Shown: positions 9,645-17,697 of the stretch, piece by piece
Position numbering within the stretch: the first letter of the stretch is position 1
How the letters are laid out: each line of letters begins with the position of its first letter
From: Candidatus Cloacimonetes bacterium HGW-Cloacimonetes-1
Lineage (GTDB): Bacteria; Cloacimonadota; Cloacimonadia; Cloacimonadales; Cloacimonadaceae
NCBI GenBank assembly: GCA_002841975.1
Contig: PHBQ01000022.1
Location: 1 to 37,112, forward strand
DNA length: 37,112 nucleotides
Direction of reading: 5' to 3'
Position numbers and translations under genes: made by a program
Notes under the pieces: generated by a model
Told to the model about the DNA's origin: nothing
Databases searched by the model: none
The model's input: the letters and a program-made list of their open reading frames with translations, nothing else

Positions 9645-10739
9645 ATGAATACAAAAGACAGAAAGCCCGAATGGGTACCCCAAGATGCCGGAAAGGAATT
9701 CACTACCAATGTAATGCCCGGTCAAGCTGATGTGAGCAATATAAGCACCCGTAAGGTGGCTGCAATGAGATCAATTGATACCGATACGATTGTAAAAGGC
9801 GTACTTAGTGGCAATAGAACAATTCTTGCCAAAGCTATCACGCTGATAGAAAGCAATTCACTGCGTCATTTTGATCAAGCACAAGCCATTGTTAATGAAC
9901 TCTTACCATACTCTGGCAACTCTCTACGGATAGGCATTACAGGAACGCCCGGGGCAGGAAAAAGCACCTTTATTGAGAGCTTTGGGCTATGGTTGATCGA
10001 ACTGGGTCACAAAGTTGCAGTATTGGCAATAGATCCTAGCAGCAGTATCTCCAAAGGTAGTGTTTTGGGTGATAAAACAAGGATGGAAAAACTATCAAGA
10101 GCAGACGAAAGTTTTATTCGCCCTTCACCCAGCAGCGGAGTACTGGGTGGCGTAGCCCGTAAAACACGTGAAACTATTATCTTGTGTGAAGCAGCCGGCT
10201 ATGACATTATTCTCATCGAAACAGTGGGTGTCGGGCAATCTGAAATTACAGTCAGATCAATGGTAGATTTCTTCTGTCTCATGCAGATCAGTGGAGCCGG
10301 TGATGAATTGCAAGGTATAAAGAAAGGTATCATGGAACTTGCTGATTTGTTATTGATCAACAAGGCAGATGGTGACAATATTACCAGAGCCAATATCGCA
10401 GCACAAGAGCTCAACAACGCACTCCACTACTTGCAAGCAGCTACAGCAGGTTGGCAAACAAAAGCTATAACCTGTTCTGCATTACATCATATTGGCTTGC
10501 AACAGGTATGGGATTCGATCAATGAGTTTATGACAATAGTCAAAACCTCCGGTACATTTGAACAGCGAAGAAATCAACAAACAGTGGAATGGTTCGAGGC
10601 TCTTCTTACCGAGGCCGTAATGCGTAGATACCACGATAAAAAGGACTTTGCGCAAAAATACCATGCATTAAAAGACCTCGTAGCCAAAGTACAAATATCA
10701 CCAAGCTCAGCTGTGCATGAGTTGTTGGGATTGATGTAA
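9645..10739 (+). CDS. meaB: MeaB/ArgK-type G-protein chaperone of methylmalonyl-CoA mutase
   Basis: The product has 364 residues from ATG 9645. It is a P-loop GTPase of the G3E group with Walker A GTPGAGKS (100-107), AIDPSSSISKGSVLGDKTRM, ETVGVGQSE and the base-specificity motif NKAD. A helical tail ends ...SSAVHELLGLM. MeaB proteins gate loading and exchange of adenosylcobalamin and protect the mutase from inactivation, which matches its place directly after mutB. The start is uncertain: a TTG at 9609 is in frame, but that reading would translate the hairpin. ATG 9645 has no clear ribosome site; the residues after it (RKPEWVPQDAG) resemble N-terminal extensions of relatives. It converges with the phosphatase gene 44 bp away with no obvious terminator. 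Confidence 0.93.
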   Translation: MNTKDRKPEWVPQDAGKEFTTNVMPGQADVSNISTRKVAAMRSIDTDTIVKGVLSGNRTILAKAITLIESNSLRHFDQAQAIVNELLPYSGNSLRIGITGTPGAGKSTFIESFGLWLIELGHKVAVLAIDPSSSISKGSVLGDKTRMEKLSRADESFIRPSPSSGVLGGVARKTRETIILCEAAGYDIILIETVGVGQSEITVRSMVDFFCLMQISGAGDELQGIKKGIMELADLLLINKADGDNITRANIAAQELNNALHYLQAATAGWQTKAITCSALHHIGLQQVWDSINEFMTIVKTSGTFEQRRNQQTVEWFEALLTEAVMRRYHDKKDFAQKYHALKDLVAKVQISPSSAVHELLGLM

Positions 10740-10783
10740 TCCTGTAGATTGCTGAGTCAGTAAAACGAGATAGATCACAACTT

Positions 10784-12733
10784 TCAGCCTTCTGGCGATA
10801 CTATCAATTTTGTTTTGATCTTTGGATGTACGAAATCAATTACCAATATCGTAAGGTCATCATCTTGCTTTTCAACTTCCGAGAATTTTCTGATCGCTTC
10901 CAATATTGCTTGTGCCGTTACTTCCGGATGGTGCTGCTGCAGATCGGACAAAATATTCTCCAGCCGTTGATATCCAAAGAACACCTCGGTCTTACTGATA
11001 GCTTCAGTAATTCCATCCGTAAACAAGATCAATTCATCACCCAAATCCAATTGAATAGTATCAGACCCAATTGTAATATTCGGGAATATTCCCATAGCCG
11101 TAGAATGCGTTTCGGCATATTTCACCAAGCTACGATCGAGTTTCTTGATATATAGTGGGACATGACCTGCATTTGAGTACTCCAATAAACCGGTTCTCAA
11201 ATCCAGAATCCCCAAATTGATTGTCACAAAATTTGATTCAATGTTGTTTTCGCAGAGGAAGATGTTGATATCCTTCAAGAGATCATTTGGCTTTGTGATG
11301 TTATGCACTTTTGAACGAATCAAGGTCGAAACCATTGTCATAGTCATCGCAGCAGCTATGCCTTTACCCAAAACATCGGCAATTACATAACAAAATCTAT
11401 TGTTATCTATGAAGAAATAATCATAAAGGTCACCACCAATATCGGTGGCTGGCTCTAAGATCCCAAATATTTTGAGCTCAGGATTCTGCCCCGGTAGTTC
11501 ATAATTCTGGGGAATCAGTTTTTTCTGAATCTCTGATGCAAATCGAACGTCGGTGACAATTTTATCTTTTTCATCTGTAGTTGCTTTCAAATTGGCAATG
11601 TAGTCCAGTAATGATTCTCGCATTGTCATAAATGAGTTTTCCAACATATAGATTTCGTTTACTGCATTAGTGGGGATTAGCTCAATTTCGAAGTTACCAT
11701 TTCCAAATTCTTGTGCCACTTTAGTCAGTCTTTTAATTGGCTTGTATATATGCAAAGTTCTTGCGTAGATTATTATCGCCAGTGCCAAGAAGGCTATAAT
11801 GGCTATGAAAGCCTGGATCCAAAGTAGCGCATTTAGATCTTCAAAGAGTTCTTTGTCATCGACCACCAGACACAGAGCCCAGCTATTTGAAATAAGAGGT
11901 GCATAATATATCCACTTTCCGGACATAGGACTGGATCCGGCCAATTGCTCAAATCCCTTTGATCCATTTAGCATAGATCTGCCAATGTTTCTTAACTGTT
12001 TATCTTCATACTGTTGAGCCAGGCTAAAAATGGTTTCATTCATCACCAATGAATCTGCAGGATGAGTAATAATCGTGCCGTTGTGTGTAATAATAAACGA
12101 ATATCCGGTTTTCTTCAATTGAACTGGCATCACCATTCTTTGTAAATAGGACAGGGATAAATCGATACGAACAACACCATAGATCTGACCATCTTTGATA
12201 ATAGGCAAGGAATATGAACTCACCATAATTTTCTTTCCAGTGGAGTCAAACCATGGTTCAGACCAGTATGATCTTTTTAAGTTCATTGGGATTTGATACC
12301 AATCTAAGTTTCTGATTTCATCGATATTGATATTAGTCACTTCCGGTTTTTCCAGATACGAGTACAATGTTCGGCTCTGCTGATTGCCAATGGAGGTTCC
12401 ACTCTCAAAAGCTAAAGATATAGACTCTATCTCAGGATTATTATATATCAGATCTGAGATGTACTGATCTGCTACATTCTGCTTGAGATCAAACAATAAT
12501 AGCATTGATCGAATATCTGCTGCATGTGCCTGGATTTTTGTCAGTCGGGATTCGACTTTGTAAATGCATTCATTACTGAGGTAACTGAGAGCTTCACGTG
12601 CGTTACTGATCATTACTCTGGACATCAAGTAATGTGTTGTCCATATCGACATAAACAAAATAAGTAATATGAATGAGAAGATAAATAGGATTATCTGTTG
12701 TGCCAGTGACTGGTGTTTCTTAAATAAGTTCAT
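10784..12733 (-). CDS. Membrane sensor phosphatase: Cache-like sensor, HAMP, SpoIIE/PP2C domain
   Basis: The protein has 649 residues. One membrane helix (about 13-36) is followed by a ~265-residue extracytoplasmic segment with Cache-like patterns (RTLYSYLEKPEV, WYQIPMNLKRSYWSEPWFD, GYSFIITHNGTIITHP). A second helix (about 303-325), a HAMP region and a short coil come next. The SpoIIE-type PP2C domain spans about 410-637, with ASEIQKKLIPQ, DIGGDLYDYF, IADVLGKGIAAAM, NAGHVPLY, LFTDGITEA and DDLTILVI. The metal-binding aspartates are all present. Such proteins dephosphorylate anti-anti-sigma or similar STAS proteins in response to an external signal. No STAS or RsbW-like gene is nearby. Its ATG overlaps the stop of the upstream binding-protein gene by four bases, suggesting a joint function. 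Confidence 0.93.
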   Translation of the reverse strand: MNLFKKHQSLAQQIILFIFSFILLILFMSIWTTHYLMSRVMISNAREALSYLSNECIYKVESRLTKIQAHAADIRSMLLLFDLKQNVADQYISDLIYNNPEIESISLAFESGTSIGNQQSRTLYSYLEKPEVTNINIDEIRNLDWYQIPMNLKRSYWSEPWFDSTGKKIMVSSYSLPIIKDGQIYGVVRIDLSLSYLQRMVMPVQLKKTGYSFIITHNGTIITHPADSLVMNETIFSLAQQYEDKQLRNIGRSMLNGSKGFEQLAGSSPMSGKWIYYAPLISNSWALCLVVDDKELFEDLNALLWIQAFIAIIAFLALAIIIYARTLHIYKPIKRLTKVAQEFGNGNFEIELIPTNAVNEIYMLENSFMTMRESLLDYIANLKATTDEKDKIVTDVRFASEIQKKLIPQNYELPGQNPELKIFGILEPATDIGGDLYDYFFIDNNRFCYVIADVLGKGIAAAMTMTMVSTLIRSKVHNITKPNDLLKDINIFLCENNIESNFVTINLGILDLRTGLLEYSNAGHVPLYIKKLDRSLVKYAETHSTAMGIFPNITIGSDTIQLDLGDELILFTDGITEAISKTEVFFGYQRLENILSDLQQHHPEVTAQAILEAIRKFSEVEKQDDDLTILVIDFVHPKIKTKLIVSPEG

Positions 12734-13740
12734 CTTGCCCCAATAAAGGTCTTATAATCGATGGGAGTTTCTATTAAGTTTGTCTGAATCAATAGGTTAT
12801 ATGCCATTTCAAAATCGGGTTTCCGTAGTTTTCCAATACTAGATTGGTGATAAAGAATGGATTCTCGGAGCTGACTCAGCATCCATTCCTGATGCGGGCG
12901 ATTGGCTGCCAGATGAGCCTTACGCATAACATCAAGTACGATAGCAACTGCTTCCTCTTGATTGTTTATTGCATACATCCAACCTTCCATTGTGGCATCA
13001 GCAAAATCTTTGCAGAGAGCAGGATTTTCGAGCCAGTATTCATCGGTACAATATAAGCCATCCTCAGGAATATCAAAGCCATTTTTACTCATCGGAAACA
13101 CTACCAATTCTTCTCGATTCAAACCGGACTGGATCAACTGATTGTATTCATTATACAACATTACATTCATCAAATCGACACCGTCTTGCATAAACAGATT
13201 AATAGACCAATCAATGGGAACTATTTCAACATTCAGTCGATTTTTCTTGATGAACATCAGAGATATCTCCTGGAAATCAGATCGCCATAAAGCGATTTTC
13301 TTACCATTGATATCTGATAAAGTATTGATACCTTTGTCTTTTTTGGCTACCAATAAGAGAGATGATTTTTGAAATACTTGGGCTAAGTTTACGACTCTGT
13401 TTCCCTTGGAATATTCTCTCATAGCTGATAACAAAAACATCGAACATATATCTGCCTTGTTATCTCGAATAGCATCAGCAGCTGGTAAATTGGGGCCTCC
13501 GGAAAGTATTTCGACATTTAAACCGTAGTTTTGATAAATTCCTTTAGCTTGAGCAACATATACTCCTGCAAACTGTGCTTGATGCATCCATTGGGGGATA
13601 AATCTTACGTTTCGTTGCGTAAGGTTCTTCACGTTTGCAGAATCTCTAGTAGGTACCTGATTGTTTATAGGCTCGGATCGTTGCTTACAGGAAACAAGCA
13701 TTAACAAGAAAAAAAACGCTGCAAAAAAACTTTTCTTCAT
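12730..13740 (-). CDS. NMT1/THI5-like solute-binding lipoprotein
   Basis: The lipoprotein precursor has 336 residues. MKKSFFAAFFFLLMLVSC is a short signal with a lipobox ending in Cys, so the mature protein is membrane-anchored. The body is a type-II periplasmic binding fold of the NMT1/THI5 (nitrate/taurine/pyrimidine-precursor) group: WMHQAQFAGVYVAQAKGIY, GLNVEILSGGPN, LLVAKKDKGINTLSDINGKKIA and a C-terminal helical part. ATG 13738-13740 is chosen over a longer reading because the signal peptide begins there and GGAG precedes it. Family members normally feed ABC importers, but no permease or ATPase gene is adjacent. The gene is instead coupled by a 4-bp overlap to the sensor phosphatase. 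Promoter and operator-like elements lie directly upstream. Confidence 0.9.
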   Translation of the reverse strand: MKKSFFAAFFFLLMLVSCKQRSEPINNQVPTRDSANVKNLTQRNVRFIPQWMHQAQFAGVYVAQAKGIYQNYGLNVEILSGGPNLPAADAIRDNKADICSMFLLSAMREYSKGNRVVNLAQVFQKSSLLLVAKKDKGINTLSDINGKKIALWRSDFQEISLMFIKKNRLNVEIVPIDWSINLFMQDGVDLMNVMLYNEYNQLIQSGLNREELVVFPMSKNGFDIPEDGLYCTDEYWLENPALCKDFADATMEGWMYAINNQEEAVAIVLDVMRKAHLAANRPHQEWMLSQLRESILYHQSSIGKLRKPDFEMAYNLLIQTNLIETPIDYKTFIGAR

Positions 13741-13788
13741 CACTCTCCAGAATGACCAAACATACAAAATTAACTAATATCAAACACC

Positions 13789-13809
13789 GAGTTCGAAGAT
13801 TACGAACTC
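13789..13809. promoter_or_regulatory. Inverted repeat just downstream of the lipoprotein-phosphatase promoter
   Basis: GAGTTCG and CGAACTC are perfect 7-bp arms around a 7-bp spacer. From the predicted start point near 13814 the repeat occupies roughly +5 to +25 on the minus strand. That fits a repressor operator or a 5'-leader hairpin for the binding-protein/phosphatase operon. Arm length and placement make chance less likely, but no regulator can be named. Confidence 0.5.
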
Positions 13810-13820
13810 CAACATTTCAA

Positions 13821-13848
13821 ATTATATTGAAAGGGCCTTTTCAGTCAA
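13821..13848 (-). promoter_or_regulatory. Near-consensus sigma-70 promoter of the lipoprotein-phosphatase operon
   Basis: On the minus strand TTGACT (13843-13848) and a perfect TATAAT (13821-13826) are separated by 16 bp. The lipoprotein ATG lies about 75 bp downstream, leaving a leader that contains the 13789-13809 inverted repeat. This is the best-formed promoter in the window. Confidence 0.75.
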
Positions 13849-14003
13849 TACTTTTTTCAGGAGTAGCCACAATATTGAATATAATTCAACGGTTCAGCTA
13901 CTCTTACACATCTCTAAATGTGGAATCACGCCAGATAAATAGCTAATCAGAAGCGACCTAAGTTTATACGTATAAATCCTTAATCAAAGACCTCATGGTT
14001 GTG

Positions 14004-14081
14004 AGGTGCTTCCCTCGCGATTCCCGGGTGCCGACGAGGGCTTCACGAGGGAGTCACGAGAGAATCACCTGAGATTTGAGT
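14004..14081. repeat. Palindromic 11-nt-unit repeat element, copy 2
   Basis: There are two minus-strand units (14004-14014 GGGAAGCACCT, 14015-14025 GGGAATCGCGA), a 12-nt centre, then plus-strand units at 14038-14048 (GGGCTTCACGA), 14049-14059 (GGGAGTCACGA), 14060-14070 (GAGAATCACCT) and a decayed 14071-14081. The last 44 bp align without gaps to 36680-36723, including one identical unit. The element can fold as a hairpin. Confidence 0.8.
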
Positions 14082-14179
14082 AAGGAATAGTAATTCATAA
14101 GCCTATCGAAGTTTGTATAGATTCGCTGTAAATCTACGTGTTTAGGCTCTCGGAGTATGGATATTTCAAATAAATCATA

Positions 14180-14206
14180 TTGACAGAAATTAGATGTTAA
14201 TAAAGT
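14180..14206 (+). promoter_or_regulatory. Candidate promoter for the glycosyltransferase pair
   Basis: TTGACA (14180-14185) and TAAAGT (14201-14206) are separated by 15 bp. A start point would fall about six bases before ATG 14218. That gene shows no clear Shine-Dalgarno, so a very short leader or near-leaderless message is possible. The -10 match is only moderate. Confidence 0.35.
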
Positions 14207-14217
14207 GCATGTAACGT

Positions 14218-15330
14218 ATGAAGAATAATATTGCTTTCTTAGGTCCGGCGCCACCGTTTAGAGGAGGGATCTCTTCCTTTGCTACTCAACTTGCCAGAGA
14301 GATGGTGAAGTGCGGATATGATGTGAAAATGTTCAGCTTTTTCAAGCAGTATCCCCAAGTGATATTCCCAGGTAAAGAGCAGTTGGATCCTGATATGGAT
14401 ACTTACAACCTGGATATCGAAGCGTGCTTTACTCCCTATTTACCTCACACATGGAAAAATGCCGTTAACAAACTCAAAGAGTATGAACCTGATGTGCTTG
14501 TGGTATCTTTTTGGATTCCATTGATGGCACCTGCTCTGGGCTGGATATGCTCCATGTTAAAACCCTCGGTTAAAGTGATCTATTTGATTCATAATATAGA
14601 TTTTCATGAGAAATGGCCTCTAGCCAAACTGTTCACAAAGTACGCAATGAGATCAGCTTCCCACTACATGACATTGTCGGAAAAGACAGTATCAGACCTC
14701 AAGCAGTTGATTCCCCACAATAGATACTCTGCCATCATTAAAGGTTTTCATCCTATCTATGAAAACTATTCTGCGGAATCTCTTATACATAGAAAAAGTG
14801 TAGAGCACACAATTCTGTTTTTTGGGCTGATCAAAGCATATAAAGGCTTGGATGTTCTATTAAAAGCCTTCCCACTGGTCTTGGAGCACATACAGGATGC
14901 CAGGTTGGTAATAGCCGGTGAGATTTACGGGGATGATACTGTTTATGACGAACTGGTGAAACAGATTCAACCTCGAACAGCGGTCGAAGCATCTTTCAAA
15001 TATGTTCCGGATTCAGAAGTGACCGGATATTTTCATAACTCTAACGTTTGCGTCATACCTTATAAGAGTGCTACTCAAAGTGGAGTGATATCGATTGCAT
15101 TTGCACACAACTTGCCTGTGATAGCCTCCGATGTGGGTGGCATATCGGAAGCTATAGAAGACGGAGTAAACGGTTTATTGGTTCCTGCAGATGATGTAGA
15201 AGCCCTTAGTAATGCAATAATAAGGTACTTCAAAGAAAACATGCAGGCCAAGATGGCGGAGAATATCCGTTCCTCAAAATCTACTCTTACATGGGAAGCT
15301 CTTGTACGCAATATGGAAAGTGTATTATGA
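14218..15330 (+). CDS. GT4-family glycosyltransferase
   Basis: The product is 370 residues with a GT-B fold. The N-terminal domain opens with FLGPAPPFRGGISSFATQLA, the glycine-rich loop typical of GT4. The C-terminal domain has ILFFGLIKAYKGLDVLLKAF, RLVIAGEIYG and VCVIPYKSATQSGVISIAFAH, then LPVIASDVGGISEAIEDG. The usual EAxA glutamate is replaced (VISIAFA), while the later SEAIEDG glutamate is kept; some SATQSG-type GT4 enzymes share this form. It probably adds a sugar from a nucleotide donor to a cell-surface glycan at the inner face of the membrane; donor and acceptor cannot be inferred. ATG 14218 lacks a clear ribosome site. Its TGA overlaps the next gene's ATG by four bases, so the two enzymes likely act in the same glycan pathway. 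Confidence 0.9.
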   Translation: MKNNIAFLGPAPPFRGGISSFATQLAREMVKCGYDVKMFSFFKQYPQVIFPGKEQLDPDMDTYNLDIEACFTPYLPHTWKNAVNKLKEYEPDVLVVSFWIPLMAPALGWICSMLKPSVKVIYLIHNIDFHEKWPLAKLFTKYAMRSASHYMTLSEKTVSDLKQLIPHNRYSAIIKGFHPIYENYSAESLIHRKSVEHTILFFGLIKAYKGLDVLLKAFPLVLEHIQDARLVIAGEIYGDDTVYDELVKQIQPRTAVEASFKYVPDSEVTGYFHNSNVCVIPYKSATQSGVISIAFAHNLPVIASDVGGISEAIEDGVNGLLVPADDVEALSNAIIRYFKENMQAKMAENIRSSKSTLTWEALVRNMESVL

Positions 15331-16601
15331 ACAAACTTCTGTTGATAGTCTATTATTTCCCGCCGTGTGGCGGTGCAGCAGTTCAAAGATGGTTACGCTT
15401 TGTTCCCCAGTTAGTGAATAGGGGATGGCAAGTAACAGTCATCAGTCCTGCAAGTGGGGATTATCCTTTTGAGGATAGCAGTTTACTGCAAAAAATACCA
15501 GATCAGGTGAAGATCATCAAAACTAAGACGTTTTCTTTGAACAGACTGTGGAAAGTTATAATCGGATCCAAGGAATCGATACCTTATGGATCTCTGGAGA
15601 TTACAAAAGATAGTTCACTGCTGAAAAGGCTGTTAATTTGGTTACGGGTGAATCTGATTATCCCGGATATGCGTGTGTTTTGGAATCCTTTTGCCTATCG
15701 GGCTGCGGTTCAGGAACTGTCCAAAGACAGGTATGATCTGGTCATCACCAGTGGACCCCCGCACTCTACTCATCTGGTGGGCTTGAAGCTGCAGCAGATG
15801 TTGAAGATCTCGTGGGTAGCTGATTTCCGGGATCCGTGGAGCACTATTCACTATCTGCAGATGCGAAAACCAACGAAACTCAGTTTCTCTATCCATAGAT
15901 ATATGGAAAGCCAGGTATTGAAGATGGCAAATCTGAGCCTCGTAGTATCAGAACCTATCGCGGATAAACTGCCCGAAGGAAACAAAATGGTGCTGCTCAA
16001 TGGCTATGATGCCACAGATTTCGTGGGTTTAGAGTATAGTCCTACCTCAGAGTTCCGGATCAAGTATGTGGGACAGGTTACTACGGGACAGGATATTCAA
16101 TCACTGCTCCAGGCATTCAAGAGATTTCTCACAGAGTATAATGCCAAGTTCTCCTTTGTGGGCACCAAGTTAAGTAAGATTGATTTAATCAGAAGTAATG
16201 AAGTAATCCCCGATCTTGAAGTGGTCTCTTTTGTGTCTCATAAGATGGCTATAGAGGAGATGGTAAATTCCGAACTGCTGATCATCATCATCAATGACAC
16301 ATACGACAATATGGGTATCATCACAACGAAGCTGTTTGAATATATCGGATCTAAAACTCCGATTTTATGTATAGGTCCAGCTGGTAGTGAGGCCGAAAAG
16401 ATAGTAACGCTTTTCGATTCCGGTAAATGCTTTACAAGTCCATTTGATAGTGGTGTTTTGATCTATTTGGAAGATTTGTTTCAAAAGTGGTCAACTGCTA
16501 ATGCCGTCCGAAACGTAACTGACATCAGTCCTTTAAGCGTTCAAAAACAAATAGATAAACTGGATGAATCGCTAAGAAGGGTCATGAGCGCAAGAAAGTA
16601 G
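15327..16601 (+). CDS. Second GT4-like glycosyltransferase
   Basis: A 424-residue protein starts at the ATGA overlap with the previous gene. The opening LLIVYYFPPCGGAAVQRWLRFVPQLVNRGWQVTVISP is typical of a GT4 subgroup found in surface-polysaccharide clusters. DLVITSGPPHSTHLVGLKL and WVADFRDPWS follow in the N-terminal half. The C-terminal half holds IKYVGQVTTGQDIQSLLQAF and a donor-site region with LFEYIGSKTPILCIGP. The normal GT4 closing EAxA motif is weak; a glutamate occurs as KLFEYIG instead. The function is presumed transfer of a sugar onto a lipid-linked or capsule-type glycan together with the upstream enzyme. No flippase or polymerase gene accompanies the pair. Confidence 0.88.
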   Translation: MNKLLLIVYYFPPCGGAAVQRWLRFVPQLVNRGWQVTVISPASGDYPFEDSSLLQKIPDQVKIIKTKTFSLNRLWKVIIGSKESIPYGSLEITKDSSLLKRLLIWLRVNLIIPDMRVFWNPFAYRAAVQELSKDRYDLVITSGPPHSTHLVGLKLQQMLKISWVADFRDPWSTIHYLQMRKPTKLSFSIHRYMESQVLKMANLSLVVSEPIADKLPEGNKMVLLNGYDATDFVGLEYSPTSEFRIKYVGQVTTGQDIQSLLQAFKRFLTEYNAKFSFVGTKLSKIDLIRSNEVIPDLEVVSFVSHKMAIEEMVNSELLIIIINDTYDNMGIITTKLFEYIGSKTPILCIGPAGSEAEKIVTLFDSGKCFTSPFDSGVLIYLEDLFQKWSTANAVRNVTDISPLSVQKQIDKLDESLRRVMSARK

Positions 16602-16621
16602 TTGACAACTTGAGGCCTCAA
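16602..16621 (+). promoter_or_regulatory. -35 box and 12-bp palindrome upstream of rpsT
   Basis: TTGACA stands at 16602-16607, immediately after the glycosyltransferase stop. It is followed by the perfect 12-bp palindrome TTGAGGCCTCAA (16610-16621). A clear -10 at proper spacing is not visible (nearest AATCTT or TATCAA). A regulated promoter for rpsT is plausible. Confidence 0.35.
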
Positions 16622-16667
16622 ACAATCTTGTATCAAATAATTAACTTAATAGATCATGGAGGATCGA

Positions 16668-16937
16668 ATGCCCCAACATAAGTCACCCAAGAAAAGAATG
16701 ATAACCGATAAAAAACGTCAAGCTCGTAACAACTATGTAAAAAAGACATTGAAGACTCTCTCAAAACAGATGCATTCATCAGTGCCTACAGAGCAAAAGA
16801 CTGAAATCCTGACTGATGTGTATTCACAGTTAGACAAAGCTGCAAAAAAAGGTGTGATCCACAAAAGAACAGCAGCTCGCCGCAAATCACGTCTTGCATT
16901 GTGGTTAAATAAAGAATTAGTAAAAGCCGAAGCTTAA
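16668..16937 (+). CDS. rpsT: 30S ribosomal protein S20
   Basis: The product has 89 residues, is strongly basic and helical, and has the S20 pattern: PQHKSPKKRMITDKKRQARN at the start, then the central VKKTLKTLSKQ helix. DVYSQLDKAAKKGVIHKRTAARRKSRLALWLNK is the conserved C-terminal region. S20 binds 16S rRNA early in small-subunit assembly. ATG 16668 is chosen since GGAGG precedes it by five bases; an upstream in-frame ATG (16656) would overlap that ribosome site. It stands alone between its own upstream palindrome and a strong terminator. Confidence 0.95.
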   Translation: MPQHKSPKKRMITDKKRQARNNYVKKTLKTLSKQMHSSVPTEQKTEILTDVYSQLDKAAKKGVIHKRTAARRKSRLALWLNKELVKAEA

Positions 16938-16980
16938 ATTCTTGATCTTTTGATCATGGATAGTTAAAATAGATATAAAA

Positions 16981-17006
16981 AGTCGTCTAACAGACGGCTT
17001 TTTTTT
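16981..17006 (+). terminator. Intrinsic terminator after rpsT
   Basis: AGTCGTCT pairs with AGACGGCT (one G-U pair) around an AAC loop, followed directly by eight T (16999-17006). It is a strong rho-independent terminator, 20 bp before the mtgA start. Confidence 0.9.
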
Positions 17007-17025
17007 CTACAGGCAAATAGGTATT

Positions 17026-17697
17026 ATGAAAAAGAGACGTAATCCGGTTATTGTCGTATTGAAGATAATACTGCGTGTTCATCTGTGGTTTTGGGGAATT
17101 ATCGCGGGCCTATGTGTATTGTACATATTTGTCAACCCACCCCTTACGCCTTTGATGATAGAGCGTTATTTAGTTCGCGGCTATCCAATCCATAAGAGGG
17201 AGTACATCAGCCTAAACAAGATCCCCAAAAGAGTGGTTTCATATACACTAGCCTTAGAAGATCCCAATTATTATCGGCACTTTGGCTTTGAGTGGGAGAT
17301 GATAAAGCAAGCTTACAAGCGCAACCAAAAAGCCGGAAAAATACGCTTTGGTGCCAGTACTATCAGTAATCAAGTAGCCAGGACTTTGTTTCTGACCACG
17401 AAAAGAAACTACTTGAGAAAGTATCTGGAAGTCCAAGTAACCCTGATCATGGAACTGGTACTGACTAAGAATCGGATGTTGGAACTCTATCTGAACTACG
17501 TGGAATGGGGAAAAGGTATCTACGGTATTGAAACCGCTTCCCGGTATTATTATCATCGCAGCGTTACTAATCTTAGTTCCGGAAAAGCTAAGCAGATGGT
17601 TTCAGTATTGACAAACCCTGTGAAGTACAGTCCTCAATCATATTACAAATCTGCTTCGGCAAGACAGCGATATCAAATACTGGATAGATATTTCTAA
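17026..17697 (+). CDS. mtgA: Monofunctional peptidoglycan glycosyltransferase (GT51)
   Basis: The 223-residue protein has one N-terminal membrane anchor (HLWFWGIIAGLCVLYIFV) and a GT51 domain. Motifs in order: ALEDPNYYRHFGFEW with the catalytic Glu, FGASTISNQVARTLFL, RNYLRKYLEVQVTLIMELVLTK, and LELYLNYVEWGKGIYGIETASRYYYH with the second key Glu. No transpeptidase domain follows. It polymerises lipid II into glycan strands on the outer face of the inner membrane. The stop overlaps the next gene's start by one base (TAATG), so the two are cotranscribed. Confidence 0.93.
   Translation: MKKRRNPVIVVLKIILRVHLWFWGIIAGLCVLYIFVNPPLTPLMIERYLVRGYPIHKREYISLNKIPKRVVSYTLALEDPNYYRHFGFEWEMIKQAYKRNQKAGKIRFGASTISNQVARTLFLTTKRNYLRKYLEVQVTLIMELVLTKNRMLELYLNYVEWGKGIYGIETASRYYYHRSVTNLSSGKAKQMVSVLTNPVKYSPQSYYKSASARQRYQILDRYF

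Larger units (their letters stand above)
13741..14217. other. Gene-free divergent intergenic region
   Basis: This 477-bp stretch lies between the binding-protein gene (minus) and the first glycosyltransferase (plus). It holds an inverted repeat (13789-13809), a near-consensus minus-strand promoter (13821-13848), the second 11-nt palindromic element (14004-14081) and a candidate plus-strand promoter (14180-14206). The short open frames inside it lack ribosome sites and family resemblance. Confidence 0.7.

Noticed and set aside
13752-13946. 64-codon plus-strand frame next to the lipoprotein promoter
   Set aside because: Covers the minus-strand promoter and inverted repeat and shows no protein-like conservation pattern or ribosome site.
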